A DNA stretch of 64,000 nt from Rhodospirillales bacterium 20-60-12 (GTDB lineage Bacteria; Pseudomonadota; Alphaproteobacteria; Acetobacterales; Acetobacteraceae), in the NCBI GenBank assembly GCA_002255495.1, contig NCAP01000001.1:1-64000 (forward strand), written 5' to 3'. The translations under genes were made by a program, and so were the position numbers. Shown here one piece after another: positions 17,863 to 25,880 of the stretch (its first letter is position 1; every line of letters starts with the position of its first letter). The notes below the pieces were generated by a model. That model was given only the letters and a program-made list of their open reading frames with translations, did no database searches and was not told the DNA's origin.

Positions 17863-18666
17863 ATGTCCTGTTTGCGCCTAGTGAGCTTGGTTTTACTGAT
17901 CGGCATGTCCATAAGCTCGGCATGGGCGAACGATATCTATGGTGATCCGACTTCCGGTGTTGCGTCACCGCAGGCCCAGTGTCAGGCCGCGATATCAACG
18001 GCCGAACAGGCATCCGCCCTGCCGGCGGGGTTGCTGGGCGCTATCGCCACCGTTGAATCGGGCCGCCCGCAACCCGGCAACACCGCCCTCGCCCCTTGGC
18101 CCTGGACGATTGATGCCGCCGGTGTCGGCCATTTCTACCCGACCAAGCAGGCAGCGATGGCGGCGGCGGCGGCGTTTCAGAGCCAGGGGATCACCTCGCT
18201 CGATATCGGCTGCCTGCAAATCAATCTGCAACAGCACCCAAATGCGTTCGCATCGCTGGACGCGGCGTTCGACCCGCTGAGCAATGCGCTTTACGCGGCC
18301 GGGTTTCTGAACCGCCTGCATGATCAATTCGCCGACTGGACGGGCGCCATCGGCGCCTATCATTCGCAAACCCCGGCCTTGGCGCAGCCTTATGCGGCCC
18401 AGGTCAGCGCCATTTGGCAGCACGCCCCGCCGCCTGTCTTGGCCGTGCGCATCATCCCGCCTGCTGTTGGTCCGGGCGCGATTGCGCCGCTTTCGGGTCT
18501 GGCCGGCTTATTGCCGGCACGCTGGCCCGCGGGTGGTTTCCAGTTCTCGAGCCCTGGATCACACCCTGCCATGATCGGCTTGCCGGCCGCGTTGGCGTCG
18601 GCAGGGCGCGGCCTTGCGGCCTATCGCGCGCGCCCGATTCTCATTGCCGGCCGGCCTGCGGGTTAA
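17863..18666 (+). CDS. Lytic transglycosylase SLT-domain protein, exported
   Basis: A 267-residue protein with a Sec signal peptide (residues 1-22, ending SSAWA). The lysozyme-like domain has the catalytic glutamate in LLGAIATVESGR, then LDIGCLQINLQQHPNAF and TGAIGAYHSQ, the order seen in goose-type/SLT lytic transglycosylases that cleave peptidoglycan with anhydromuramyl release. A proline- and alanine-rich C-terminal tail of about 90 residues has no recognised domain. A longer frame to 17782 lacks a signal peptide, so ATG 17863 is preferred. Such stand-alone enzymes often open the wall for flagella, pili or secretion systems; motA/motB lie about 8 kb downstream. Confidence 0.85.
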   Translation: MSCLRLVSLVLLIGMSISSAWANDIYGDPTSGVASPQAQCQAAISTAEQASALPAGLLGAIATVESGRPQPGNTALAPWPWTIDAAGVGHFYPTKQAAMAAAAAFQSQGITSLDIGCLQINLQQHPNAFASLDAAFDPLSNALYAAGFLNRLHDQFADWTGAIGAYHSQTPALAQPYAAQVSAIWQHAPPPVLAVRIIPPAVGPGAIAPLSGLAGLLPARWPAGGFQFSSPGSHPAMIGLPAALASAGRGLAAYRARPILIAGRPAG

Positions 18667-18748
18667 GCAGCTCGCGCCCCCCTTTACCTGGGGCATCCCG
18701 CCCCCTACAAGCGGTTTTGCAAACGCCGTGTGATTTGCAAACCCCGGC

Positions 18749-18840
18749 GGAGGGGTGGCCGAGAGGCTGAAGGCGGCGGTTTGCTAAACCGTTATAGGTG
18801 TTAAAACCTATCGTGGGTTCGAATCCCATCCCCTCCGCCA
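18749..18840 (+). tRNA. tRNA-Ser (GCU)
   Basis: A 92-base tRNA including encoded CCA. The acceptor stem GGAGGGG pairs with CCCCTCC, the anticodon stem is GCGGT/ACCGT with loop TTGCTAA (anticodon GCT at 18783-18785), a long variable arm (ATAGG/CCTAT) marks a class II serine tRNA, and the T arm carries GGTTCGAATCC. It reads AGC and AGU codons. An AT-rich stretch starts directly at its 3' end. Confidence 0.97.
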
Positions 18841-19488
18841 ATAAATTTCCACTAACACATTGTTTTAATTCTGTATTTTTTCAATCGTTTAGCGTTTTAA
18901 ATCAAATTTGACACCAAACGGGAATGATTTGGCGTTATACAGGGCGAGATCGTGTTCGGCCGTGCCGACATTTGGTAATCGTTTAGTCATTTGAGGCTGG
19001 GTTACCCTAAAAGCACTTCCCCCGGTGCAAGCGCAGGTGTCGTGAGCTGCATTTGAGGATGAGGGTTTCCTCTTTCATTGCTCGAATCAGCCCGTTATGT
19101 TGCCACAATAGAGAGGCAGGAAACGATGCCGACAACTACTATTTGACCTTTGTTCACGCTGGCGTCGTCGGCCCAAGGTCAGGCAAGTCATCAGATTAGC
19201 AACAGCGCGCTTGCTCAGTTTCGGAGGTACGGTTTCCGCCCCGAACACCTCAGATCACGCCATGCTTTGAACAAATAAACCAGACTCGGATCAGCGACGA
19301 CAATGCCTACCACGACGCGATGGTGCAGCATTGTCTAAAAACGGTAAGCCCCCCCCTATGTGTTTTACTTGCGCGGATTAGAAATTATTTGACACGCGCA
19401 TTGGTCGGCAAGGCCCTTACTGTCGTTACTTTTTACAGTCATATTTCTGAACAATACCAACCAGTTGTAAAACCACATTATTTTTGTT
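18841..19488. other. Gene-free AT-rich region downstream of tRNA-Ser
   Basis: About 650 bases without a convincing gene. The first 100 bases are strongly AT-rich. Around 19290-19340 a short plus-strand stretch reads ISDDNAYHDAMVQHCLKT and may be a gene remnant. ACTGT/ACAGT at 19419-19439 (5-bp arms, 11-base spacer) lies about 50 bases upstream of the sigma-54 promoter and could be an activator site. No integrase or full insertion sequence is visible. Confidence 0.5.
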
Positions 19489-19503
19489 TGGCATCAATCT
19501 TGC
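19489..19503 (+). promoter_or_regulatory. Sigma-54 (RpoN) promoter for the PEP-CTERM gene
   Basis: TGGCATCAATCTTGC matches the sigma-54 -24/-12 consensus TGGCAC-N5-TTGC with one mismatch and exact GG-to-GC spacing. It lies 81 bases upstream of ATG 19584. PEP-CTERM genes are known to be controlled by RpoN with the PrsK/PrsR two-component system in exosortase bacteria. Confidence 0.85.
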
Positions 19504-19583
19504 GTGTCATCAACGTGGGCATGTCGGTTCGAAAAATATAATTTCGGATTGTGCTTGCCTTATGTATCAAACAGGAGTCGTGG

Positions 19584-20135
19584 ATGAAAAAGATTGTTCT
19601 AACGTTAGCTATATTAGCAGGGTTAACGGCGTCTGCGTCAGCCTATGCCGACGTGTATACTCCAGCGACAAGCGTCACTTACAACACGATCGGACGTGAC
19701 TTTACAATAACCGATAATGGCAGCGCCAATATCTATGTTGCTCCGGGCCAGGCTTTTACTTTGACCGGCAACTGGTCTATTGGAAACGTGAACACAAGTT
19801 ATTGCCCATCTTGTGTCATACAGCTCTACCTTGCAGGTATGTCACCTTTGAATGGTCAAGCCGATCTCTTTAGTGGTGAAATCACCCATAATAATATGGC
19901 AAGCGGCTCTTACTCATTGACACTGACTGCGCCAACCACCTCCGGTAATTACTATTATGCCGGTGGCGCTTCAACCTTGAATTACAATTACGTCCCGGTG
20001 AGCGGAGCGCCCAACGCTGATGGCCTGATAAACTACAAAATCAACGTGCCCGAACCTGGCAGTCTCGTTCTTCTCGGGACAGGCCTTCTCTTTCTCGGTA
20101 TGGCAGCACGGAAACGCAAAACGTCAGATATCTGA
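19584..20135 (+). CDS. PEP-CTERM sorting-domain exported protein
   Basis: A 183-residue secreted protein. Residues 1-23 form a Sec signal peptide (MKKIVLTLAILAGLTASASA, then YA-DV). The C-terminus is a classical PEP-CTERM tripartite signal: VPEPGSLVLLG, a hydrophobic helix and the basic AARKRK. Exosortase would cleave at PEP and hand the protein to the outer surface or extracellular matrix. The body is Ser/Thr/Asn/Tyr-rich with a Cys pair in SYCPSCVIQ, and has no known enzymatic domain. ATG 19584 follows AGGAG. Base composition is far lower in GC than neighbouring genes. Exosortase and PrsK/PrsR genes are not in the window. Confidence 0.93.
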   Translation: MKKIVLTLAILAGLTASASAYADVYTPATSVTYNTIGRDFTITDNGSANIYVAPGQAFTLTGNWSIGNVNTSYCPSCVIQLYLAGMSPLNGQADLFSGEITHNNMASGSYSLTLTAPTTSGNYYYAGGASTLNYNYVPVSGAPNADGLINYKINVPEPGSLVLLGTGLLFLGMAARKRKTSDI

Positions 20136-20152
20136 GACTTTAGGCGATTGGT

Positions 20153-20178
20153 ACGGTTACCCATCGAGTGGGAACCGT
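20153..20178. terminator. Hairpin between convergent PEP-CTERM and DUF3667 genes
   Basis: ACGGTTACCCA (20153-20163) pairs with TGGGAACCGT (20169-20178) with one bulged base. No clear T-run follows, so terminator function is tentative. Confidence 0.4.
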
Positions 20179-20334
20179 TCCATTCTCAACTCCAGACCGA
20201 GAATTTACGCGTATGCAGTGAGCCGCGCGGCAGCTGGTGGACATTTACAATCGGCTACTTGCCGATTCCACAACATTTTGTTGCGGCCTTGCGATCGATC
20301 AGCGTCGCGACGATTTATATTGTCACGCTTGGAC

Positions 20335-21180
20335 TCAGCCGCGCAGGCTGAGATAGGCGACGGCGAACCAGATCATCAGCAAGCTGAGATAAGATGCCGA
20401 AAGCCCCACCGCCAGCATCGCCATGCGCAGTAATGTCCGGCCGGCCGCGCCGCCATACACGCCGCGCAGATGGCCGAACAGATGCACCGGCAAAGTGAGA
20501 AACACCAGCAGCCCAAGCCAGCCGAGATTGTCGGGCAGGACCAGATTGACAGCCATGATGATAAAGAAAAACGACAGCGCATGCATGGCAAAAATCAAAT
20601 GATCATAAAGCGGCATATGACGCGGCCAATACAGCAACCACAGCAGCAGGGCTGCAATCGGCACTGTCAGAAATCCAAAAATCTCCGCACTGCTGCGCAA
20701 TGTCTCGAGATATAAAGGGCCATGCGTGTGAATGAAATTCCCTATCGGCACCAGCCACGCCAAATGCGGCGGCAGCTTCATCACCTGGCCATGGGGCGGA
20801 CGGAACTCGACATTCACATTCCGGTCCGCAATGAACAAAAAAACCACCAAGATGATCAGAAATAATTGCAGCGGCGCCACCTGGCTCATGCGCCGCCCAG
20901 CGAGATAATCGCGCGTCAAGCGGCCGGGATGAAAAGCGAGGCGGCGTAACGTCGTCATCACTTTGCCGTCAAGGTCCGTGAAATGCGCCAGCGCCTCCAA
21001 AATCAGCTTGCCGATCGAACGATGCGCCATCTCGCCATGCTGGCCGCACTGATCGCACCAGGGCCCCCGGCGCAGGGCACCGCAATTGGCACAGAGCGGT
21101 GCAGGCAGGTTCAGGCCCGTCCTGCTTGGCTGGAGAAAAAGGCCGGGTCGATTTTCAGTTTGGCGAGCGCCTGGCGCCAT
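20335..21180 (-). CDS. DUF3667 family zinc-ribbon membrane protein
   Basis: An N-terminal zinc ribbon (CANCGALRRGPWCDQCGQ) precedes IGKLILEALAHFTDLDGKVM and FHPGRLTRDYLAGRRMSQVAPLQLFLI, the DUF3667 core, then five or so transmembrane segments. Function is unknown. The start is uncertain: ATG 21180 overlaps the YqgE gene by 70 bases, while CTG 21114 directly at the YqgE stop would be the minimal start keeping the zinc ribbon. It follows yqgE on the same strand and is probably co-transcribed. Confidence 0.85.
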   Translation of the reverse strand: MAPGARQTENRPGLFLQPSRTGLNLPAPLCANCGALRRGPWCDQCGQHGEMAHRSIGKLILEALAHFTDLDGKVMTTLRRLAFHPGRLTRDYLAGRRMSQVAPLQLFLIILVVFLFIADRNVNVEFRPPHGQVMKLPPHLAWLVPIGNFIHTHGPLYLETLRSSAEIFGFLTVPIAALLLWLLYWPRHMPLYDHLIFAMHALSFFFIIMAVNLVLPDNLGWLGLLVFLTLPVHLFGHLRGVYGGAAGRTLLRMAMLAVGLSASYLSLLMIWFAVAYLSLRG

Positions 21181-21674
21181 TTGCCGCCATGATCGGTGCC
21201 GAAAATCATCGCTTCGTCCGCCGGGACGTTCAACCATGCGTTCTGGCGGATTTCATGATCCAGCTGGCCCGCATCCCAACCCGCATAGCCGAGCGCGAGC
21301 AGGCAATGCTCAGGTCCGCCGCCCTCGGCAATGGCTTGCAGAATATCCAGACTCGCGGTCAATTTATGCGCCTCATCCACCACCATGCTGGCCGGCGAAC
21401 TCCACTCAGCGCTATGCAGCACGAAACCCCGCCCGCTATCGACCGGGCCGCCGGCGCATAGCGCAATCTGCCGGCTCGGCGGGTTGGGCAGAATATTCAA
21501 CTGCTTGAGCAAATCATCAAAGCGCGGTTTGGTCACCGGGCGATTGACGATCACGCCCATCGCCCCCTCGCTCGAATGGGCGCACATATAAATCACGCTT
21601 TGGTTGAAGCGCGGATCGGTCATGGTGGGCATGGCGACCAATAATTGGCCGGTCAGAAACATCTCGTCACTCAT
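21111..21674 (-). CDS. YqgE/AlgH family protein
   Basis: A 187-residue cytoplasmic protein. The start FLTGQLLVAMPTMTDPRFNQSVIYMCAHS and the segment GAMGVIVNRP are diagnostic of the UPF0301 family (E. coli YqgE, Pseudomonas AlgH); GYAGWDAGQLDHEI is also conserved. The AlgH name comes from an alginate regulatory phenotype, but the biochemical function is unresolved. It heads a two-gene minus-strand unit with the DUF3667 gene. Confidence 0.93.
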   Translation of the reverse strand: MSDEMFLTGQLLVAMPTMTDPRFNQSVIYMCAHSSEGAMGVIVNRPVTKPRFDDLLKQLNILPNPPSRQIALCAGGPVDSGRGFVLHSAEWSSPASMVVDEAHKLTASLDILQAIAEGGGPEHCLLALGYAGWDAGQLDHEIRQNAWLNVPADEAMIFGTDHGGKWRQALAKLKIDPAFFSSQAGRA

Positions 21675-21841
21675 CCTATGATTCTGGCGTGCAGGCGCGT
21701 CGGGCGCAAGTGGATTGATCAGGCCACCCAGGTCCGCCAGGTGAGGGTGAGCAAGCGCGGCTTCACGAGTGCGGCTGGTTCGGCTACCAAGACTTGGATT
21801 TTCAAAGCTTATCCGGCGCGGCCGGCAAGGAGATATGGGTG

Positions 21842-22321
21842 ATGATCAAAATCGGCGACACGATTCCGGCGATGAAACTCATGACAGCGACGGCAGAAGG
21901 CCCACGCGAGGTCGATACCGGCGAGTTGTTCGCCGGCCATAAAGTCGTGATGTTCGCCGTGCCGGGCGCTTTCACCCCCACCTGCAGCGCCAAGCACCTG
22001 CCCGGCTTTCTCGAACATGCCGCCGCCTTTAAGGCCAAGGGCGTCGAGCGGATTATCTGCCTCGCCGTGAACGACGCTTTCGTGCTCGGCGCCTGGGCGA
22101 AGGAACAGAAATCGGGCGATCAGATCATTATGCTCGCCGATGGATCGGGCGCTTTCACCAAGGCACTCGGGCTCGAGCTTGATCTGGTGGCGCGCGGCCT
22201 GGGAGTGCGCAGCCAGCGTTTCGCTTTGATCGCGCAGGACGGCAAAGTCACGCATCTGGCGGTCGAACAGGCTGGCGGCTTTGATGTCAGCCGCGCCGAG
22301 GCGGTTCTCGAAGCCCTGTAA
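21842..22321 (+). CDS. Peroxiredoxin, Prx5/PMP20 type
   Basis: A 159-residue thiol peroxidase that reduces H2O2 or organic hydroperoxides, probably with glutathione/glutaredoxin. The peroxidatic cysteine is C48 in PGAFTPTCSAKHLPGF; KGVERIICLAVNDAFVLGAW is also typical. ATG 21842 (with an in-frame GTG just before it) lies nine bases after GGAG. A minus-strand reading over the same region is a shadow. The next gene starts at or just before its stop, so the two may be in one transcript. Confidence 0.92.
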   Translation: MIKIGDTIPAMKLMTATAEGPREVDTGELFAGHKVVMFAVPGAFTPTCSAKHLPGFLEHAAAFKAKGVERIICLAVNDAFVLGAWAKEQKSGDQIIMLADGSGAFTKALGLELDLVARGLGVRSQRFALIAQDGKVTHLAVEQAGGFDVSRAEAVLEAL

Positions 22322-22322
22322 T

Positions 22323-23423
22323 TTGTCGCCCGAACCGGCCACGGGCACGACCATTTCGGTGGTCGTGCCCTGCTATAATGAGCGCGATAATGTGGCACCG
22401 ATGATCGCCCTTTTATCCGCTGCCCTGACCGGCATCGCCTGGGAGGTCATATTCGTCGATGACGATAGCCCCGACGGCACGTCCGACCAGGTGCGCGCCA
22501 TCGCCGCCACCGACCCCAGGGTCCGCTGCATCCGCCGGATCGGCCGGCGCGGCCTGTCATCGGCGGTGATCGAAGGGGCACTTTCATCCTCAGCCACCTA
22601 TGTCGCGGTCATCGATGGCGATTTGCAGCATGACGAAACATGCCTGCCGGTGATGCTTCAAGCCGCTGAGCGCGGCGCGGACCTGGTGATCGGCTCGCGC
22701 CATGTGCAAGGTGGCGATGCCGCCGGGTTGAGCTCAAGCGCGCGGGCACGATTGTCCGACGCGGGTATTCGCATCGCCCAGGCGATTTTGCCGGTGAAAT
22801 TGTCCGACCCGATGAGCGGGTTTTTCCTGCTCCGCCGAGATCTGTTCGAACGGCGCGCCCGCCGCCTGACCGGTCAGGGATTCAAAATCCTGCTCGATCT
22901 GGTTCTGGCCGCGCCGGACAAACTCAACATCGTCGAAGTGCCGTATAAATTCCGCCCACGCCAGGCCGGGCAAAGCAAGCTCGATGCGCTGGTGCTGGCC
23001 CAGTTCGCCGGCTTGCTGATCGATAAAACCCTGCGTGGTACTGTGCCTTTGCGGTTCATCGTGTTCGCCATGGTCGGGCTGTTCGGCGTCGGGGTGAATT
23101 TGCTGATCCTGAGCATTGCGCGCCATGCCGGCTTGAGCTTCACCAGCGCTCAGACCATCGGCACGATCGTTGCGATGGTGGCGAATTTTCAGCTCAATAA
23201 TCAGCTCACTTATCGCGCACAGCGGCTGCGCGGACCGAAATTCATTCGCGGGCTGATTCTGTTCATGCTGGTCTGCGGGCTCGGCGCGATTGCCAATATC
23301 GGCATCGCCAATGCGCTCTATGCCGAAAATGCCGGCGGCCTGCCCGCCGGTGCGGCGGGTGCGGCGGTGGGTGTGGTGTGGAATTACGCCGTCTCGGCCA
23401 CCTTGGTCTGGCGGGTCAGGTGA
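22323..23423 (+). CDS. GT2 polyprenyl-phosphate sugar synthase fused to GtrA domain
   Basis: Residues about 10-230 form a DPM1-like GT2 domain: ISVVVPCYNERDNV, VIFVDDDSPDGT, AVIDGDLQHDE and SDPMSGFFLLRRDLF. Residues about 240-366 form a four-helix GtrA domain (LRFIVFAMVGLFGVGVNLLIL ... WNYAVSATLVWRVR). The fusion joins synthesis and presumed flipping of a polyprenyl-phosphate sugar. The start is ambiguous: TTG 22323 directly follows the peroxiredoxin stop, and ATG 22284 lies within it. The following GT39 starts as GTGA on its stop. Together they resemble Arn-like lipid A or glycan modification modules. Confidence 0.87.
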   Translation: MSPEPATGTTISVVVPCYNERDNVAPMIALLSAALTGIAWEVIFVDDDSPDGTSDQVRAIAATDPRVRCIRRIGRRGLSSAVIEGALSSSATYVAVIDGDLQHDETCLPVMLQAAERGADLVIGSRHVQGGDAAGLSSSARARLSDAGIRIAQAILPVKLSDPMSGFFLLRRDLFERRARRLTGQGFKILLDLVLAAPDKLNIVEVPYKFRPRQAGQSKLDALVLAQFAGLLIDKTLRGTVPLRFIVFAMVGLFGVGVNLLILSIARHAGLSFTSAQTIGTIVAMVANFQLNNQLTYRAQRLRGPKFIRGLILFMLVCGLGAIANIGIANALYAENAGGLPAGAAGAAVGVVWNYAVSATLVWRVR

Positions 23424-24829
23424 ACAGGCTGGCGCTGACGGCACTTCTGGGGCTTACAATCCTGCGCCTGCTCATGGCCCATGCCGTGCCGCTCACGCCC
23501 GATGAAGCTTATTACACGATCTGGTCGCAGCATTTGCAGGCCGATTATTACGACGACGCGCCGATGATCGCCTATTGGATCCATCTGGGCATTGTCCTGG
23601 TCGGGCGCAGCGCGCTCGGCGTCCGGCTGGTCGGCCCGCTCGCGGCGGCGTGTGGCTCGGTTCTGCTCTGGCGCGCGGGCGAGGATATGTTCCCCGGCCG
23701 GCAAGTCGGGCTGACCGCCGCAGCACTCCTCAACGCGACTTTGATGCTCGGTGCGGGCAGCGTGCTGATGACGCCCGACACGCCGCTACTGTTTTTCTGG
23801 ACGGCGACTTTGGCCGCCATGGCCCGCTTCATCGCCAGCGGGCAGGATCGTTGGCTGCTGGTCGCGGGCGTCCTGGCCGGGGCTGCCATGCTGTCGAAAT
23901 ATACCGGCTTGCTGCTGGTCGCGGCGATCGGGCTGTGGCTGCTGACCAACCCGCAAGGCCGCGCCGCCCTGCGCCGCCCCGCCGCCTGGGCCGGATTGGC
24001 TTTGGCGGGCTTGCTGTGCCTGCCGATGATCGTCTGGAATATCGAATATCACGAGGTGAGTTTTCTCAAACAGGGCGGTCGGGTCGCGCAATTCGCGCCG
24101 GGCAGCGCGCTGAACCATCTGGGCGAATTGATCGGCGGCCAGATGGGCCTTGCAACACCGCTTATTTTTGCCCTGATGGCAGTGGGCGTGTGGCGCGCGG
24201 CACGTGGCGGGCCGGCCGGGCGCCTGCTCGCCTGGCTGGTGATCGTGCCGGGGGCGTTATTTATCGAGCATGTGTTGAGCGGGCGCGTGCAAGCCAATTG
24301 GCCGGCGATTCTCTACCCCGCCGCCGCCCTTGCCGCTGCGTCCTGCTATGCGGGCCGGCACACCTTGATCGGCCTCGCTCTGGCCAGCGGTTTGGCTGTC
24401 ACGCTGCTGGTCTATGGGCAGGTGATCTACGGCGTCCTGCCCATCCCGCCGCAGCGTGACCCCGTCGCCTTGCAGCTGGCCGGTTGGTCGCGGCTGGCTC
24501 ACACGGTGGCAAATCGGCTGAGTGCCGAGAATGCCGATTATGTCGCAGCCGACGATTACGCAACCGCCGCCGAGTTGGCCTGGCACATGCCGCCCGATAC
24601 GGTCATTCTGGTCCATGGCGGGCGCTGGGCTTATTTCGGCTTGCCGGTCGCGCGGGATCTGACCGACCGCGCGGGCCTGCTGGTGCAGAAATCCGACCGC
24701 CCGCCGCCGGCCTTTCCAGCCCTGCCGGCGGGTGATGCGCAGCGGCTGAAATTCGGCGTGCCGGTCGCGCGCTATCACCTGTTCCGGGTCTCCTTGCCGG
24801 CTCCTGCTTACGTGCTGAAAGCCCCCTGA
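23420..24829 (+). CDS. Glycosyltransferase family 39/ArnT-like membrane transferase
   Basis: A 469-residue polytopic membrane protein with about eleven hydrophobic segments. The N-terminal periplasmic loop has PLTPDEAYYTIWSQHL and YDDAPMIAYWIHLG; the D-E and D-D acidic pairs are the catalytic features of PMT/ArnT-type enzymes using polyprenyl-phosphate sugars. GTG 23420 overlaps the upstream GT2-GtrA stop. A downstream PLP-enzyme gene overlaps its stop (TGATG). It probably transfers the sugar made by the upstream enzyme to lipid A, a glycan or a protein in the periplasm; the acceptor is unknown. Confidence 0.85.
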   Translation: MNRLALTALLGLTILRLLMAHAVPLTPDEAYYTIWSQHLQADYYDDAPMIAYWIHLGIVLVGRSALGVRLVGPLAAACGSVLLWRAGEDMFPGRQVGLTAAALLNATLMLGAGSVLMTPDTPLLFFWTATLAAMARFIASGQDRWLLVAGVLAGAAMLSKYTGLLLVAAIGLWLLTNPQGRAALRRPAAWAGLALAGLLCLPMIVWNIEYHEVSFLKQGGRVAQFAPGSALNHLGELIGGQMGLATPLIFALMAVGVWRAARGGPAGRLLAWLVIVPGALFIEHVLSGRVQANWPAILYPAAALAAASCYAGRHTLIGLALASGLAVTLLVYGQVIYGVLPIPPQRDPVALQLAGWSRLAHTVANRLSAENADYVAADDYATAAELAWHMPPDTVILVHGGRWAYFGLPVARDLTDRAGLLVQKSDRPPPAFPALPAGDAQRLKFGVPVARYHLFRVSLPAPAYVLKAP

Positions 24830-25812
24830 TGGGCACACCGACCTTGCCCACGCCCGACGACGTGCTGGCCGCCCAGCGCCGCATCACGCCCTATATCATC
24901 CAGACACCGATGCTGCGCCACGACCTGCTCGACCGGCTCACCGGCGGGACCATTTTGCTCAAGGCCGAGCCCTTGCAGCGCACCGGCAGTTTCAAATTGC
25001 GCGGCGCCACCAACGCGCTGCGGCTGCTGCCCACAGCGGCGCGCGCGCATGGCGTCGTGACCTATTCATCGGGCAATCATGGCCAGGCCATTGCCTGTGC
25101 GGCCGCCGCGCTGGATATGCAGGCGACCATCGTGATGCCGGCCGACGCGCCGGCGATCAAACAGGATGCCACAGCGCGCTTTGGTGCGCGGATCGTGACG
25201 TTCGACCGGATGCGGGAAAATCGCGAGGCGATTGCAACGGAAATCGCAAAATCAGCAGGCGCCATCCTGATCCCGCCTTATGACCATGCGGACGTGATCG
25301 CGGGGCAAGGCAGTGCGGCTTTGGAACTCGCCGCCGACGCCGCGGCGATTGGGCGAGGGATGGATGCGCTGCTGGTTTGCACCGGCGGCGGCGGGCTGAC
25401 TGCGGGGTGCGCGCTGGCGATGCAGGCTGCCTCCCCCGCTACGGCGATATTCGCCGTCGAGCCGGAGGGCTGGGACGATACGGCCCGCTCGCTCGCCGCG
25501 GATATGCGGCTTGCCAATGACCGCACAGGCTCGATGCTGTGCGATGCCCTGCTCGCGCCCGAACCCGGCACGCTGACCTTTGCCATCAACCGGCTTTATC
25601 TCGCGGGTGGCCTGGTGGTGACAGACGAGGAGGTAAAAGCCGCGATGCGCTTTGCCGCCTTGCATCTGAAACTGGTCGTTGAGCCCGGCGGCGCGGTGGC
25701 GTTGGCGGCAGTGCTCGCCGGCAAGATCGACGCCAAGAGCCGGGTCATCGGCGTCGTAATCTCAGGTGGCAATGCCGACCCCGCTTTGCTGTCGGCCGTT
25801 CTCGCTGGATAG
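24829..25812 (+). CDS. PLP-dependent threonine/serine dehydratase
   Basis: A 327-residue fold-type II PLP enzyme. Lysine in TGSFKLRGATNAL binds PLP, SSGNHGQAIACAAAAL is the asparagine loop, and CTGGGGLTAGCALA the glycine-rich phosphate cup. There is no C-terminal ACT regulatory domain, so it is not the feedback-inhibited biosynthetic IlvA; catabolic threonine dehydratase, hydroxyaspartate dehydratase or serine racemase are options. VVISGGNADP at the end is typical of the short group. It overlaps the GT39 gene by one base, so it probably shares the transcript, with no obvious functional link. Confidence 0.88.
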   Translation: MGTPTLPTPDDVLAAQRRITPYIIQTPMLRHDLLDRLTGGTILLKAEPLQRTGSFKLRGATNALRLLPTAARAHGVVTYSSGNHGQAIACAAAALDMQATIVMPADAPAIKQDATARFGARIVTFDRMRENREAIATEIAKSAGAILIPPYDHADVIAGQGSAALELAADAAAIGRGMDALLVCTGGGGLTAGCALAMQAASPATAIFAVEPEGWDDTARSLAADMRLANDRTGSMLCDALLAPEPGTLTFAINRLYLAGGLVVTDEEVKAAMRFAALHLKLVVEPGGAVALAAVLAGKIDAKSRVIGVVISGGNADPALLSAVLAG

Positions 25813-25880
25813 ATTTTCTTAATCTCACTTTGTCATGCTGCGTTCCGGCATAACCCACGGACAGGCGGCAACACACAGAC

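Noticed and set aside
18641-18841. 66-codon minus-strand frame with MAEGMGFEPTIGF start
   Set aside because: This is the well-known false protein produced by reading through the reverse strand of a serine tRNA.
19320-19541. 73-codon plus-strand frame upstream of the PEP-CTERM gene
   Set aside because: It spans the sigma-54 promoter, has no ribosome-binding site and no recognisable protein features.
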